Shown here: piece by piece, positions 33,999-42,782 of the stretch
How the letters are laid out: each line of letters starts with the position of its first letter
How positions within the stretch are numbered: position 1 is the first letter of the stretch
Assembly: GCF_024347215.1 (NCBI RefSeq)
Contig: NZ_AP025282.1
Coordinates: 124,001 to 188,000, forward strand
Reading direction: 5' to 3'
Origin: Aliamphritea ceti
GTDB lineage: Bacteria; Pseudomonadota; Gammaproteobacteria; Pseudomonadales; Balneatricaceae
Length of the DNA: 64,000 bases
Notes under the pieces: model-generated
Databases searched by the model: none
Told to the model about the DNA's origin: nothing
The model's input: the letters and a program-made list of their open reading frames with translations, nothing else
Translations under genes and position numbers: made by a program

Positions 33999-36449
33999 AT
34001 GACTGAAGAAACAACCCAAGCACCTTTGCCAGCAAAAGCTGAAGTGGTAATTATCGGTGGCGGTATCGTCGGCACCTCGATTGCTTATCATCTGACGAAA
34101 CGCGGCGTGACAGATGTAGTGCTGCTGGAGCGACAGCAACTAACCTGTGGCACAACCTGGCATGCAGCGGGTCTGGTGAGCATGCTCTGGCCGACCCCGA
34201 CACTGACGAATCTGGCGAAATACAGTCACGAGCTATATGCCAGCCTGGAAGAAGAAACTGGTCAGGCTACTGGCTATGCCCGTATCGGATCCTTGTCTAT
34301 TGCCCGTTCTGAAGAGCGTTTAGAAGAGCTGAAGCGCACTTCATCGATGGCTAAAGTCTTCGGTGTTGAATCTGAAATGATCGACAATGAACGCCTGGCA
34401 GAGCTTTATCCGGGTATTAACACTGAAGGTGTCGTTGGTACGCTGTACATTGAAAAAGATGGCCAGACTAACCCGATTGATACCACTATGGCGCTGGCCA
34501 AAGGCGCCAAGATGGGCGGCGCAAACATCCGCGAGAAAACCAAAGTTACCGATATCATCGTTGAAGATGGCAAAGCTGTTGGTGTGAAAACGGATGCCGG
34601 TGAAATCCGTGCGGATCAGGTGATTCTCTGTGGCGGTATGTGGTCGCGGGATATTGCAGCCAAGATAGGTGTTGATCTGCCGTTGTATGCCTGTGAGCAT
34701 TATTACGTGGTCACCGATGAAATGGAATCCATGAGCAAGCGTCCGGTGCTGCGTGATTTCGATAAAGGTGTGTACTTCAAAGAAGATGCCGGCAAGTTGC
34801 TGGTGGGCTGGTTTGAGCACAATGCCAAAGGCTTGCCGATGAGCCGCATTCAGGAAGACTTCTGTTTTGATCAGTTCCCTTGTGAAATGGATCATATCGA
34901 AGAGTATCTGATGCGCGGTATGGAAACACTGCCAGACTTCGGTGAAGCTGGTATCCGTACCTGGTTCAACGGCCCGGAAAGCTTCACCAGTGATAACCTG
35001 CATTTGCTTGGCCCTACTCCGGAAGTGGATAACTTTTTTGTTGCCTGCGGCCTGAACTCAAAAGGTATTGGTGCTGGCGGTGGCCTGGGTAAACTAATGG
35101 CGGACTGGATTATTGATGGTTATCCGTCCGGAGATATCACCGAATGTGACGTGCGCCGTCATCACCCGGTACAGCGCACTCAGAGCTATGTTGAACAGCG
35201 AATTCCGGAGGCGCTTGGTCACACATATGCCATGCACTGGCCGTTTTATCAGTACCATACAGCCCGTGATATTCAGCATTCCCCTTTGCATAACGAGCTG
35301 GCAGATGCTGGCGCCTGCTTTGGTGAAGTTGGCGGTTATGAGCGGGCAAATTGGTTCTCGCGTAATGGCGCCAAAGCGGAATACGAATACAGCTATAAGC
35401 GTCAGAACTGGTTTAATTTTTATCGTGATGAACATCTGGCTACCCGTGAAAGCGTGGGTATGTACGATATTTCGTCTTTCGGTAAGTTTGAGGTTGTCGG
35501 CAAAGATGCTATGGCAACATTACAGCGCCTGAGCTGTGCCGATATCAACGTACCTGAAGGTAAGTTGGTTTACACCCAATGGCTGAATGAGCGTGGTGGC
35601 ATTGAGGCTGATTTAACCATTGCCCGTATGGGTGAGGAACGCTTTTGGGTGACGACCGGTATCGGTTCTTTCAATCGTGACTGGTGGCGTCTGAAACGTA
35701 ATTTACTGGGCGACAGCCAGTTAGCAGATGTCAGCCAGCAGTTTGCCTGCTTGTCAGTCCAGGGGCCGAATGCTCGTAAAGTGCTGGAGAAAATTGCAGA
35801 TACGGATCTGAGTGCGGAAGGCTTTGCTTTCAGTACAGGTCGTTATGCACAACTGGCAGGTGCGAAAGTCTGGATGCAACGTATCAGTTACGTTGGTGAG
35901 CTGGGCTGGGAGATCATGGTGCCAGCAACAGATGCACCTAAGGTATATCACGCTCTGCATCAGGCAGGTGCAGAGTACGAGTTGTGTAATGTTGGCCTGC
36001 ATGCCCTGAACAGCTTGCGGCTGGAGAAAGGCTTCCGCCACTGGGGTCATGATATAGCCTCCGAAGACAATCTGATTCAGGCGGGGCTGGGCTTTACGGC
36101 TAAGGCGGATGCCAGCGACTTTATTGGCCGTGAAGCATTTATTGCACAGAAGGCCGCAGGCCTGCCGGATCGTCGCTTAGTGCAGTTCAAGCTGAATGAT
36201 CCTGAGCCGTTGCTGTACCACAACGAGCCGATTCTGATGGACGGTAATGTGGTTGGCTACCTGACGTCAGGTATGTATGGCCACTCCGTTGGCGGGGCGA
36301 TCGGAATGGGATATGTAAATGTGCCAGATTTGACGGCAGACGCTTTAGCAGCCGCTAAGTTTGAGATCGAAATTGCATTGCAGCCAGTCAGTGCGACGGC
36401 CTCTCTGAGGGGGTTGTATGACCCTAAAGGCGAACGAATGAAAATGTAA
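33999..36449 (+). CDS. Second dimethylglycine dehydrogenase-like FAD oxidoreductase with GcvT domain
   Basis: 816 residues from ATG 33999 (CAGGA 8 bases upstream; a GTG is directly in front). The FAD domain has GGGIVG (20-25) and CGTTWHAAG with H55 at the covalent-FAD position. It shares the domain order of the protein at 29086 but differs in detail, for example DGQTNPIDTTMALAKGAK and a C-terminal GcvT part with YVGELGWEIMVP, LRLEKGFRHWGHD and LTSGMYGHSVGGAIGMGYV. This resembles the sarcosine/dimethylglycine dehydrogenase group. It probably acts on a different methylation level of the same substrate series and transfers formaldehyde equivalents to tetrahydrofolate. It is transcribed alone and ends at two tandem terminators. 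Confidence 0.94.
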   Translation: MTEETTQAPLPAKAEVVIIGGGIVGTSIAYHLTKRGVTDVVLLERQQLTCGTTWHAAGLVSMLWPTPTLTNLAKYSHELYASLEEETGQATGYARIGSLSIARSEERLEELKRTSSMAKVFGVESEMIDNERLAELYPGINTEGVVGTLYIEKDGQTNPIDTTMALAKGAKMGGANIREKTKVTDIIVEDGKAVGVKTDAGEIRADQVILCGGMWSRDIAAKIGVDLPLYACEHYYVVTDEMESMSKRPVLRDFDKGVYFKEDAGKLLVGWFEHNAKGLPMSRIQEDFCFDQFPCEMDHIEEYLMRGMETLPDFGEAGIRTWFNGPESFTSDNLHLLGPTPEVDNFFVACGLNSKGIGAGGGLGKLMADWIIDGYPSGDITECDVRRHHPVQRTQSYVEQRIPEALGHTYAMHWPFYQYHTARDIQHSPLHNELADAGACFGEVGGYERANWFSRNGAKAEYEYSYKRQNWFNFYRDEHLATRESVGMYDISSFGKFEVVGKDAMATLQRLSCADINVPEGKLVYTQWLNERGGIEADLTIARMGEERFWVTTGIGSFNRDWWRLKRNLLGDSQLADVSQQFACLSVQGPNARKVLEKIADTDLSAEGFAFSTGRYAQLAGAKVWMQRISYVGELGWEIMVPATDAPKVYHALHQAGAEYELCNVGLHALNSLRLEKGFRHWGHDIASEDNLIQAGLGFTAKADASDFIGREAFIAQKAAGLPDRRLVQFKLNDPEPLLYHNEPILMDGNVVGYLTSGMYGHSVGGAIGMGYVNVPDLTADALAAAKFEIEIALQPVSATASLRGLYDPKGERMKM

Positions 36450-36465
36450 GAAGTTACACCCGAAC

Positions 36466-36497
36466 AGTTGTCAGTTGTGCTGAACTGACAACTTTTC
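36466..36497 (+). terminator. First terminator after the second FAD/GcvT gene
   Basis: AGTTGTCAGTT, 6-base loop, AACTGACAACT, then TTTTCT: a perfect 11-bp stem 17 bp after the stop. Confidence 0.88.
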
Positions 36498-36531
36498 TGC
36501 CCATCCCTGTGGAATGTGTTACACAGGTTTT

Positions 36532-36562
36532 GCCCGGTATATGTTGGTATACCGGGCTTTTT
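36532..36562 (+). terminator. Second tandem terminator
   Basis: GCCCGGTATA, loop TGTTGG, TATACCGGGC, then T5: a perfect 10-bp stem. Confidence 0.92.
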
Positions 36563-37301
36563 AGTTTATACGTGTTAAATAAAGCCTTCTGCGATATTAA
36601 ATGTGTTTATAAAAGAGTTTTTTATCGTTTATTTTATGATTTTTTATCTTAACAGGATGATAATGCATTTATTTCCATAGCTGTTAAAGGATGGCTTATG
36701 CGGGCTGTCTTTTTTATAGATGATAAATAAATAAATTATAATCTTTTAAATGTTTGGTTAGGTTTTTTTTATATTGTGAATGCTTTTCATTTGTATACAA
36801 CATCTGCGTGCTAATTGTGTTATCTACTGATGGACAGATTTGGCTTTAGGTGTAAAAAATTCTGGCTCACTGTAGATTTTGTTTTATTTTATATGAATCA
36901 AATAGTTATCTCTTTCCTTTTAATCGCAAAGAAATTGAGGTTGTTACATATCTTATGTATTTTTCACATTAAGAAAACAAATTGTATACAGTTTATTTAT
37001 GTTTTGTGGACATTGTTCTTCTGTGCTTTTATATTTGATTGAAATTAAAACAGTTAAATAATAAGTAATTAAATGATTGAAGCGGCATGTTAGATTATCG
37101 ATTTTAACTTTTTATGTTCTATTTGTAATCGTTCTTGATTTTTTATGTTTTTTAATTATTTAAATTTTTTTTGTATAGGTTTGACTGATCTAAATAACAT
37201 TAATGTCTGAGTTTGATATTAGTAGATAACTGTCTGAATTGCTGTGCGTAATAAGCTTTTCAGCTTCTAAAGCGAACTAAAATAATAATGAGGCTCTTTC
37301 G
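36563..37301. other. AT-rich gene-free region
   Basis: About 740 bp of markedly AT-rich DNA with many T-runs. The only open frame of any length (36815-37042) is a hydrophobic low-complexity reading without a ribosome site and is not accepted. The region should hold the promoter of the Tsx-like gene and may bind nucleoid proteins such as H-NS/MvaT. No clear promoter or repeat was found. Confidence 0.5.
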
Positions 37302-38024
37302 ATGAAGTATAAATCTATGTTTATTGCGACCAGCATACTGTGTTCTACGCAAGCATTTGCAGAGTTGAAATGGCAAGATTTCAGTATTAGTTATCTTCAA
37401 GGCAGTGACTATGAAGTTGGCGCAGATGACCGGCAAGTGATCACATTTGAACATGCCAGTGGTCATAGTTGGGGTGATACTTTCTTCTTTTTAGATCGTA
37501 CGCATTATGACGGTGGTACGCAGGATACTTACTTTGAGTTTCAACCTCGTTTGAGTCTAGGTAATTTGACCAGCAGTGATTTGTCATTCGGACCGGTGAA
37601 GGATGTTTATCTGGCAGCTCAGTGGGAGTCGAAAAGCGATAGTTTTGGTGGTTTTGATAACTATATGGGGGGCTTGGGTGTAGACCTTGATATCCCGGGT
37701 TTTAGATATTTTAAAGCGAATATTTATCAGGTCACGAATGATAAAAATGATAACGATCAGCAGTTATCTATATCGTTTGCGGTTCCTTTTAGTGTCGCTG
37801 AGAGTGAGTTCCTATATGACGGATTTATTGATTGGAGTACTTCAGAAGATGACCACGAATCAGAGATGAATTTTACATCCCAGCTTAAATACAATTTGGG
37901 AAATGTTATGGGCACAGAAAGTCCTTTTTATGTTGGTATTGAGTATTCTCATTGGAATAATAAATTTGGCATAAAGGATGTGGATGAGCGCAATGTGTCC
38001 TTTATTGCTAAATGGCATTTTTAA
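37302..38024 (+). CDS. Tsx-like outer-membrane channel protein
   Basis: 240 residues. A signal peptide ends at STQAFA. The mature protein alternates polar and aromatic residues as a beta-barrel (LKWQDFSISYLQGSDY, GDTFFFLDRTHYDGG, DTYFEFQPRLSLGNL) and ends in FIAKWHF with the terminal phenylalanine needed for barrel assembly. The pattern fits the nucleoside-specific channel-forming Tsx family. It should let small hydrophilic solutes, possibly nucleosides, across the outer membrane. The gene and the region before it are richer in A+T than their neighbours, which hints at acquisition from elsewhere or silencing by nucleoid proteins. Confidence 0.85.
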   Translation: MKYKSMFIATSILCSTQAFAELKWQDFSISYLQGSDYEVGADDRQVITFEHASGHSWGDTFFFLDRTHYDGGTQDTYFEFQPRLSLGNLTSSDLSFGPVKDVYLAAQWESKSDSFGGFDNYMGGLGVDLDIPGFRYFKANIYQVTNDKNDNDQQLSISFAVPFSVAESEFLYDGFIDWSTSEDDHESEMNFTSQLKYNLGNVMGTESPFYVGIEYSHWNNKFGIKDVDERNVSFIAKWHF

Positions 38025-38096
38025 TAAATTGTTCACTAACAATTTGATACTAGTCTTCTTCGTCTGTTACTGAAACGTTGGCAAAGAGCTAGCAGA

Positions 38097-38129
38097 CAGT
38101 TATCAATACTTCCCCTGTGTTGATAACTG
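38097..38129. repeat. 10-bp inverted repeat between convergent genes
   Basis: CAGTTATCAA, 13-base spacer, TTGATAACTG: a perfect dyad between the Tsx-like gene and the LysR gene. No T-run follows; it may be a terminator-like hairpin or a protein site. Confidence 0.5.
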
Positions 38130-38170
38130 CACATTGAAAGATACATATGAATAACTTCAGTGAATTGTTT

Positions 38171-39073
38171 TCAATAAGAAAAAACTTCTAAGCAGGGCGC
38201 TTTCTGTAAGTGTTCAACCAGCAGATCGACACAACTACGAACTTTGGCTGAGCCCTGAGGCCCCTGCCGGTGGATGACATTTACAGGCCAGGGAGCAGGC
38301 TCGAGTTCCGGTAATATTCTGATTAGCTCACCGGAAACAAACTTTTCGGCCACCTGGTAAGACAGCACCCGTGTAATACCAAAACCTGCGCAGGTCGCTT
38401 GTATAGCTGTGTCGTTATCAGAGGTGCTTAAACGGGGCTGGATACTGAGTGTGCGTAACCCTTCCTGAGTCTGGAAACGCCAGTCCAGCGACTGACTGGC
38501 ATCAATCAGCGTATGTTGCTGCAGCTCATTGAGGTTATTTGGTGTGCCATGTTGGCGAAGATATTCCGGGCTGGCACAAAGCACCCGGCTGACTTCGCCT
38601 ACTTTTCTGGCCCTTAGGTTTGAATCTGGCAGTTCACCTATCCGGATGCCAACATCTATACCTTCTTCCACCAGATTTACCCGTCGGTCGACGAACAGTT
38701 CAGTGACCTGAGTGTCTGGATACTGGCGCAGATATTCCAGCATCAGTGGCGCAATAAAACGCCGGCCAAACAAGTTAGGTGCAGTCACGGTTAGCTGTCC
38801 GCGAGGCGAAGCGTTGATGCCAGTGGCCGTCTGATCGGCCTGCGCTAATTGCTCCAGAATGGATCGGGAATCTTCTAAATAACGGCTGCCAACTTCAGTC
38901 AGATGAACATGACGTGTTGTGCGTTCCAGCAGCTTTGCACCTAAATGCTCTTCCAACTGGCCGATTGCCCGGGTAACCGCCGGGGCGGAAATTCGCAACT
39001 GGCGGGCCGCTGCAGCAAACCCCTGTTGTTCAGCAACTGCACTGAATACCCTTAATAAATGAAACTGATCCAT
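38171..39073 (-). CDS. LysR family transcriptional regulator
   Basis: 300 residues from ATG 39073; an in-frame extension of 27 codons upstream is hydrophobic and lies in the promoter, so it is rejected. DNA-binding segment DQFHLLRVFSAVAEQQGF then AAARQLRISAPAVTRAIGQ. The effector domain is of the CrgA/DsdC-like group (GQLTVTAPNLFGRRFIAPLM, LVEEGIDVGIRIGELPDSNL). It diverges from the AhpD-like/oxidoreductase pair across 150 bp and probably controls it. Confidence 0.94.
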   Translation of the reverse strand: MDQFHLLRVFSAVAEQQGFAAAARQLRISAPAVTRAIGQLEEHLGAKLLERTTRHVHLTEVGSRYLEDSRSILEQLAQADQTATGINASPRGQLTVTAPNLFGRRFIAPLMLEYLRQYPDTQVTELFVDRRVNLVEEGIDVGIRIGELPDSNLRARKVGEVSRVLCASPEYLRQHGTPNNLNELQQHTLIDASQSLDWRFQTQEGLRTLSIQPRLSTSDNDTAIQATCAGFGITRVLSYQVAEKFVSGELIRILPELEPAPWPVNVIHRQGPQGSAKVRSCVDLLVEHLQKAPCLEVFSY

Positions 39074-39223
39074 GAATTGGCAGCCTATTATTTCGATTAT
39101 CGTAATTATGAAATCAAATTTTAGGTGATTCTTTAACAAAATGTAATTCGGCATAGTAACTCTACCCGCTGAGGTGAACGCGGGCTTTCTAACCAGACAG
39201 CGCAGTGCGCTAAGGAGAAAATG

Positions 39224-39769
39224 ATGAGTCGAATTAATGTTGTTGAGCGTGATACTGCCAATGCGGCACAGGGCGAACTGTTAGACGCAATTCAGGGACA
39301 ACTAGGGATGGTGCCAAACTTCCTGAAGGTATTCGCCAATTCACCGGTAGCACTGAATGCTTTTCTGGGACTGCACAGCGTTGCAAATGACGGTGAGCTG
39401 GATGCAGAAACCCGTGAGCGTATTGCGCTGGCACTGGCACAGACGAATAGCTGCCAGTATTGCTTGTCTGCACATACTGCTCTGGGACGTAAGGCCGGTC
39501 TGGAGAGTGACGAAATTACTGCTAACCGCTCCGGTGCGAGTTTGGATGATAAAGCTGCAGTGGCCGTGCGTTTTGCGTTGTCGTTAGCGGAAAATCATGG
39601 CGCTGTTACGAATACAGAGTTTCTGGAAATACGTGAAGCAGGCTTCAATGATGCGCAGATCGTAGAAATTATTACCCATGTGGCAATGAACCTGTTGACC
39701 AATATTCTGGCTAAGGCCAGTCAGGTGACAATCGATTTTCCAGAGGTCGATCTCAAGCTAGCCAGCTGA
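39224..39769 (+). CDS. Carboxymuconolactone decarboxylase / AhpD-like protein
   Basis: 181 residues from ATG 39224, six bases after AAGGAG; an adjacent ATG at 39221 leaves too little room. The CMD motif is C77-Q-Y-C80-x-x-x-H84 (NSCQYCLSAHTALG), the redox pair and proton-relay histidine of AhpD-type peroxidase-related proteins. LGMVPNFLKVFANSP and the helix EIITHVAMNLLTNILAKASQ complete the family pattern. It probably reduces peroxides or works as a thiol redox partner. It is followed by a terminator-like hairpin and the flavoprotein gene. Confidence 0.95.
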   Translation: MSRINVVERDTANAAQGELLDAIQGQLGMVPNFLKVFANSPVALNAFLGLHSVANDGELDAETRERIALALAQTNSCQYCLSAHTALGRKAGLESDEITANRSGASLDDKAAVAVRFALSLAENHGAVTNTEFLEIREAGFNDAQIVEIITHVAMNLLTNILAKASQVTIDFPEVDLKLAS

Positions 39770-39791
39770 ACGGCGGTAATGACGGTAATAA

Positions 39792-39826
39792 CCTGCGCTT
39801 CGGGCACCGGAGCGCAGGGCTTTTTG
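39792..39826 (+). terminator. Hairpin between AhpD-like and flavoprotein genes
   Basis: CCTGCGCT and AGCGCAGG close a stem extended by CGG/CCG with a 3-base loop; one T-G wobble interrupts it. TTTTTG follows. It probably lowers read-through into the flavoprotein gene rather than stopping it fully. Confidence 0.8.
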
Positions 39827-39871
39827 TAAAGGGCTTTAGTGAAGAGCTTTTATGAACAGGAGGGCATGATT

Positions 39872-41155
39872 ATGGGACATCGTTTTGCAGAAATTGTCTT
39901 TACTGAATCAGTACTGGCAGAGCAGCAACGGCATGGTAGCCGGGGAGGCTATCAGCGGCTGTTAGGTGGCGAAGACTTTAATGATCAGCTGAGTATGGCT
40001 GAAGCCAGCTTTATTCAGGACCGTGATAGCTTTTATATGGCCAGCGTGACAGAAACTGGCTGGCCCTATGTTCAACACAGAGGCGGAGCCGCTGGGTTCA
40101 TTCGTGCGCTGGACAGTAAAACGTTGGGCTTTGCCGATTATAGCGGTAATAGGCAGTACGTCAGTCTGGGTAATTTTCGTAAAGATGACAGGGTCGCGCT
40201 GTTTTTTATGGACTACGGCAATCGCACCCGGCTGAAGGTTTTAGGTCGTATACGGCTGGTCGATCCTAATGACCTGAAAACTCTGGTAGCACTGGAACAG
40301 GCCGATTTCAGAGCACCGGTAGAGCGTGGTTATCTGATTGAAGTTGAAGGCTTTGACTGGAATTGTCCGAAATACATTACGCCCCGGTTTACGGAGCAGG
40401 AGTGGCGTTCAACTATTGAAGAAAACGTTAACCAGCCTGCTCAGAAAACAGCTGAAATAAATCCTGTGTTTGCTCCCGGTGAGGAGCTAGGGCAGGGGCC
40501 GCTTGCAGTGAAAGTTGTGGGCATAAATCAGCTAACGCCAGAGATTCGCAGTTATCAAATTAAGACCATAGACGGCGATATGTTACCCCGCTTTATTCCG
40601 GGTGCGCATTTGCAGTTACCTGTACCGACTGAGCAGGGAGTGCGAATCGGACACTACTCTCTCAGCAGTGATCCCCGGCGTGTGGATGAGTATCAGATTG
40701 CTGTACAGGCAAAGCATGATTCCCGACTGGCAGCAGGGTTACAGCAGTCTTATCAGTTAGGTACCCGGCTAAATATAACGGAATCACAGAACCATTTTCT
40801 TCTGCATGATGATCTGCGACCAGCCCTGCTGATTGCCGGTGGTATTGGCATTACACCGCTGAAAGCAATGGCGCTTGAATTACTGCAGCGGGGTGTTCGG
40901 TTTGAGCTACATTATGCGGCGAAAAGCCCTGAGAAAATGGCATTCTATGCTGAACTAAAAAGCGTTTTGGGCGATCGGCTAGTGACGTACTTCAGCAACG
41001 AAAGTGAGCGTCTGAATCCGTTTATGCTGTTCAGTGATCTGGCTGAAGACTGCCAGATATACAGTTGTGGACCTGAAACGTTATTAAAAAGTGTTACCGA
41101 AGCTGCCACTGATTCCGGGGTTATCCACAGGCTGCATACGGAGTCATTCGATTGA
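39872..41155 (+). CDS. Pyridoxamine-oxidase-like FMN domain fused to ferredoxin-reductase-type FAD/NAD(P) domains
   Basis: 427 residues from ATG 39872, which has AGGAGG eight bases upstream. Residues 40-170 are an FMN-binding split barrel (RDSFYMASVTETGWPYVQHR, LGFADYSGNRQYVSLGNF). Residues ~210-300 are the FAD-binding barrel with RIGHYSLSSDP. Residues ~315-425 are the NAD(P)-binding domain with LLIAGGIGITPLKAMAL and IYSCGPETLL. Relatives often carry a C-terminal 2Fe-2S domain, but this one stops after the nucleotide domain. It is probably a NAD(P)H-dependent reductase passing electrons from FAD to FMN; the substrate is unknown. Its link with the AhpD-like protein suggests a redox-defence or detoxification role. 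Confidence 0.9.
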   Translation: MGHRFAEIVFTESVLAEQQRHGSRGGYQRLLGGEDFNDQLSMAEASFIQDRDSFYMASVTETGWPYVQHRGGAAGFIRALDSKTLGFADYSGNRQYVSLGNFRKDDRVALFFMDYGNRTRLKVLGRIRLVDPNDLKTLVALEQADFRAPVERGYLIEVEGFDWNCPKYITPRFTEQEWRSTIEENVNQPAQKTAEINPVFAPGEELGQGPLAVKVVGINQLTPEIRSYQIKTIDGDMLPRFIPGAHLQLPVPTEQGVRIGHYSLSSDPRRVDEYQIAVQAKHDSRLAAGLQQSYQLGTRLNITESQNHFLLHDDLRPALLIAGGIGITPLKAMALELLQRGVRFELHYAAKSPEKMAFYAELKSVLGDRLVTYFSNESERLNPFMLFSDLAEDCQIYSCGPETLLKSVTEAATDSGVIHRLHTESFD

Positions 41156-41161
41156 TAATGC

Positions 41162-41788
41162 TTACTGGGAGCGGCTGAGCATTAATCCAGCTGCTGAAAG
41201 CATCATGACAGCCGCGCTGCGAAACAGTAAGCGTTGTGCCTGTAGCTGGGAAAGGAAGCGCCGGATGCGAATTGCACCTGCTATATAGACGGCTCCTATA
41301 CTCAGTAATACCAGCACAGTGACCGGGAGTAACACCAGTCCCCAGCTTTGCAGTGTGATGGCGTCCAGCTGAATAACCAGCGGCAAAAGTGCCAGATAGA
41401 AGGCAATGGTTTTTGGATTTCCCAGAGTAATCGTTAAGCCTGACATACCGGCGGATATCAGATCCTTTTTACGGACTTTTTGCTGTATATCCAGTGACTG
41501 ATGCTCCGCAAACCAGAATTGCCAGGCCAGATAGCTCAGGTACAGTGCCGACGCCCAGCGAATGACTATGAACAGAGTATTCAGATGTTCGGCAATGAGC
41601 GCCAGACCGAACACTGCAAATGACAGATAGATCAGGTCACCGAGTATAAGCCCGCTCAAGACGCAAAAACCGGTGACCGCGCCGCCACTGACGCTGCGAG
41701 CAATCAGTGTTGTCATGCCCGGGCCTGGAATCAGGGCTGCAATGGCCAGTGCCGTGGCGTATGCGAGAATCTGTGTGGTATCAAACAT
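41162..41788 (-). CDS. LysE/RhtB family amino-acid exporter
   Basis: 208 residues with about six membrane helices. The family motif ALIPGPGMTTLIARSVSGG is at the N terminus, and the mid-protein GNPKTIAFYLALLPL is also diagnostic. It exports amino acids or related small amines. Its stop lies 6 bp from that of the convergent flavoprotein gene. It is 127 bp after the AraC gene, so co-transcription is uncertain. Confidence 0.94.
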   Translation of the reverse strand: MFDTTQILAYATALAIAALIPGPGMTTLIARSVSGGAVTGFCVLSGLILGDLIYLSFAVFGLALIAEHLNTLFIVIRWASALYLSYLAWQFWFAEHQSLDIQQKVRKKDLISAGMSGLTITLGNPKTIAFYLALLPLVIQLDAITLQSWGLVLLPVTVLVLLSIGAVYIAGAIRIRRFLSQLQAQRLLFRSAAVMMLSAAGLMLSRSQ

Positions 41789-41915
41789 TTTTGTTCTCTG
41801 TGTGCTGCTATATAAAAAGAATTCAATAAGGATTTAAGCGCCAGTCAGAAGTCGTAAGTAACAAGCGTACAGACCCCTACCGCAGGGATATCCGGCATCT
41901 TTTCTGAGTATTTAT

Positions 41916-42746
41916 TCAGATAAAAAAGGACTGGTATAGCTTAGGCGTTATGGCCAGGCGCTTTTTAAAATTGCGCTGAAAATGTGCCTGATCGGCAAAC
42001 CCTAACTGGTTGGCAGTGTCACTTATACTTTCGCCTTCCCGTAATAGACGTTTAGCGGTTTTAATGCGCTGGTCCAGTTGCCAGGCGTGCGGTGACTGGC
42101 CATAGAGTTTTTTGAAGCTACGGATTAAGTGATAACGGCTGAGGCCGGTCTGGCTCGAAAAACTGTCCAGCGTGATGTTGGTATCCAACTGATCCAAAAT
42201 CATTTCACGTACTAGCCGGACACTGTCGGTATCAGTTTTTAGTGTTTCTTGCTGCAGTGGCGCAACATTGGCAAAGCGTAGCGCGAGATAATCCATCATC
42301 AGACCTTCGGCGATACCGGTATCAGGTTGTGTCAGGGCGTTGAAGAGAGCATCAAACTGGTGGAAGCTTTGCATCTCTGTTGCCAGCGGTCCGGGAAATG
42401 ACAGGTAATCCTGTCCCTGACACTGGAATATTTCTGCCTGTAATTGACCGATCCAGCGTGCATCAATAAACAACATTCGGTATGACCACTCACCATTGTC
42501 CGGATTACAGGAGTGCGCATCTCCGGGATTCATCATCACGGTTGTGGTGGTACCTATTGAATGGCTGTGCTGCCGGTTCTGGTAACGGGCGCTACCTGCG
42601 TCGATGACACCAAATGAGATCTCATCATGGGAGTGAGTGCCATAGCAGGCACTGGAACTGTCTGCCAGACGCATCTCTACCTGAGGTAACGATGGGCTGC
42701 GTGCAAAGAAGCAGTTATTGCGTATGTCAGGGGTGGTGGCTGTCAT
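41916..42746 (-). CDS. AraC family regulator
   Basis: 276 residues. N-terminal cupin (about 12-100: ACYGTHSHDEISFGVIDAG, MMNPGDAHSCNPDNGEWSY) and C-terminal double helix-turn-helix (ITLDSFSSQTGLSRYHLIRS, SISDTANQLGFADQAHFQRN). This architecture is common beside LysE exporters, and here one LysE gene lies 36 bp upstream and another 127 bp downstream on the same strand. It probably controls export of an amino acid that binds the cupin. Confidence 0.94.
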   Translation of the reverse strand: MTATTPDIRNNCFFARSPSLPQVEMRLADSSSACYGTHSHDEISFGVIDAGSARYQNRQHSHSIGTTTTVMMNPGDAHSCNPDNGEWSYRMLFIDARWIGQLQAEIFQCQGQDYLSFPGPLATEMQSFHQFDALFNALTQPDTGIAEGLMMDYLALRFANVAPLQQETLKTDTDSVRLVREMILDQLDTNITLDSFSSQTGLSRYHLIRSFKKLYGQSPHAWQLDQRIKTAKRLLREGESISDTANQLGFADQAHFQRNFKKRLAITPKLYQSFFI

Positions 42747-42782
42747 ACTCTGCTCCTTAGTTGGCTTATTTGATGCGATAAA

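Noticed and set aside
34341..35003. 220-codon frame antisense to the second FAD/GcvT gene
   Set aside because: Shadow of a well-supported gene, H/F-rich composition, no ribosome site.
36466..36562. Insertion-sequence ends or attachment site
   Set aside because: The two inverted repeats are tandem transcription terminators with T-runs; no transposase or target duplication is present.
36815..37042. 75-codon open frame in the AT-rich region
   Set aside because: Hydrophobic low-complexity reading with no ribosome site or family likeness; expected by chance in AT-rich DNA.
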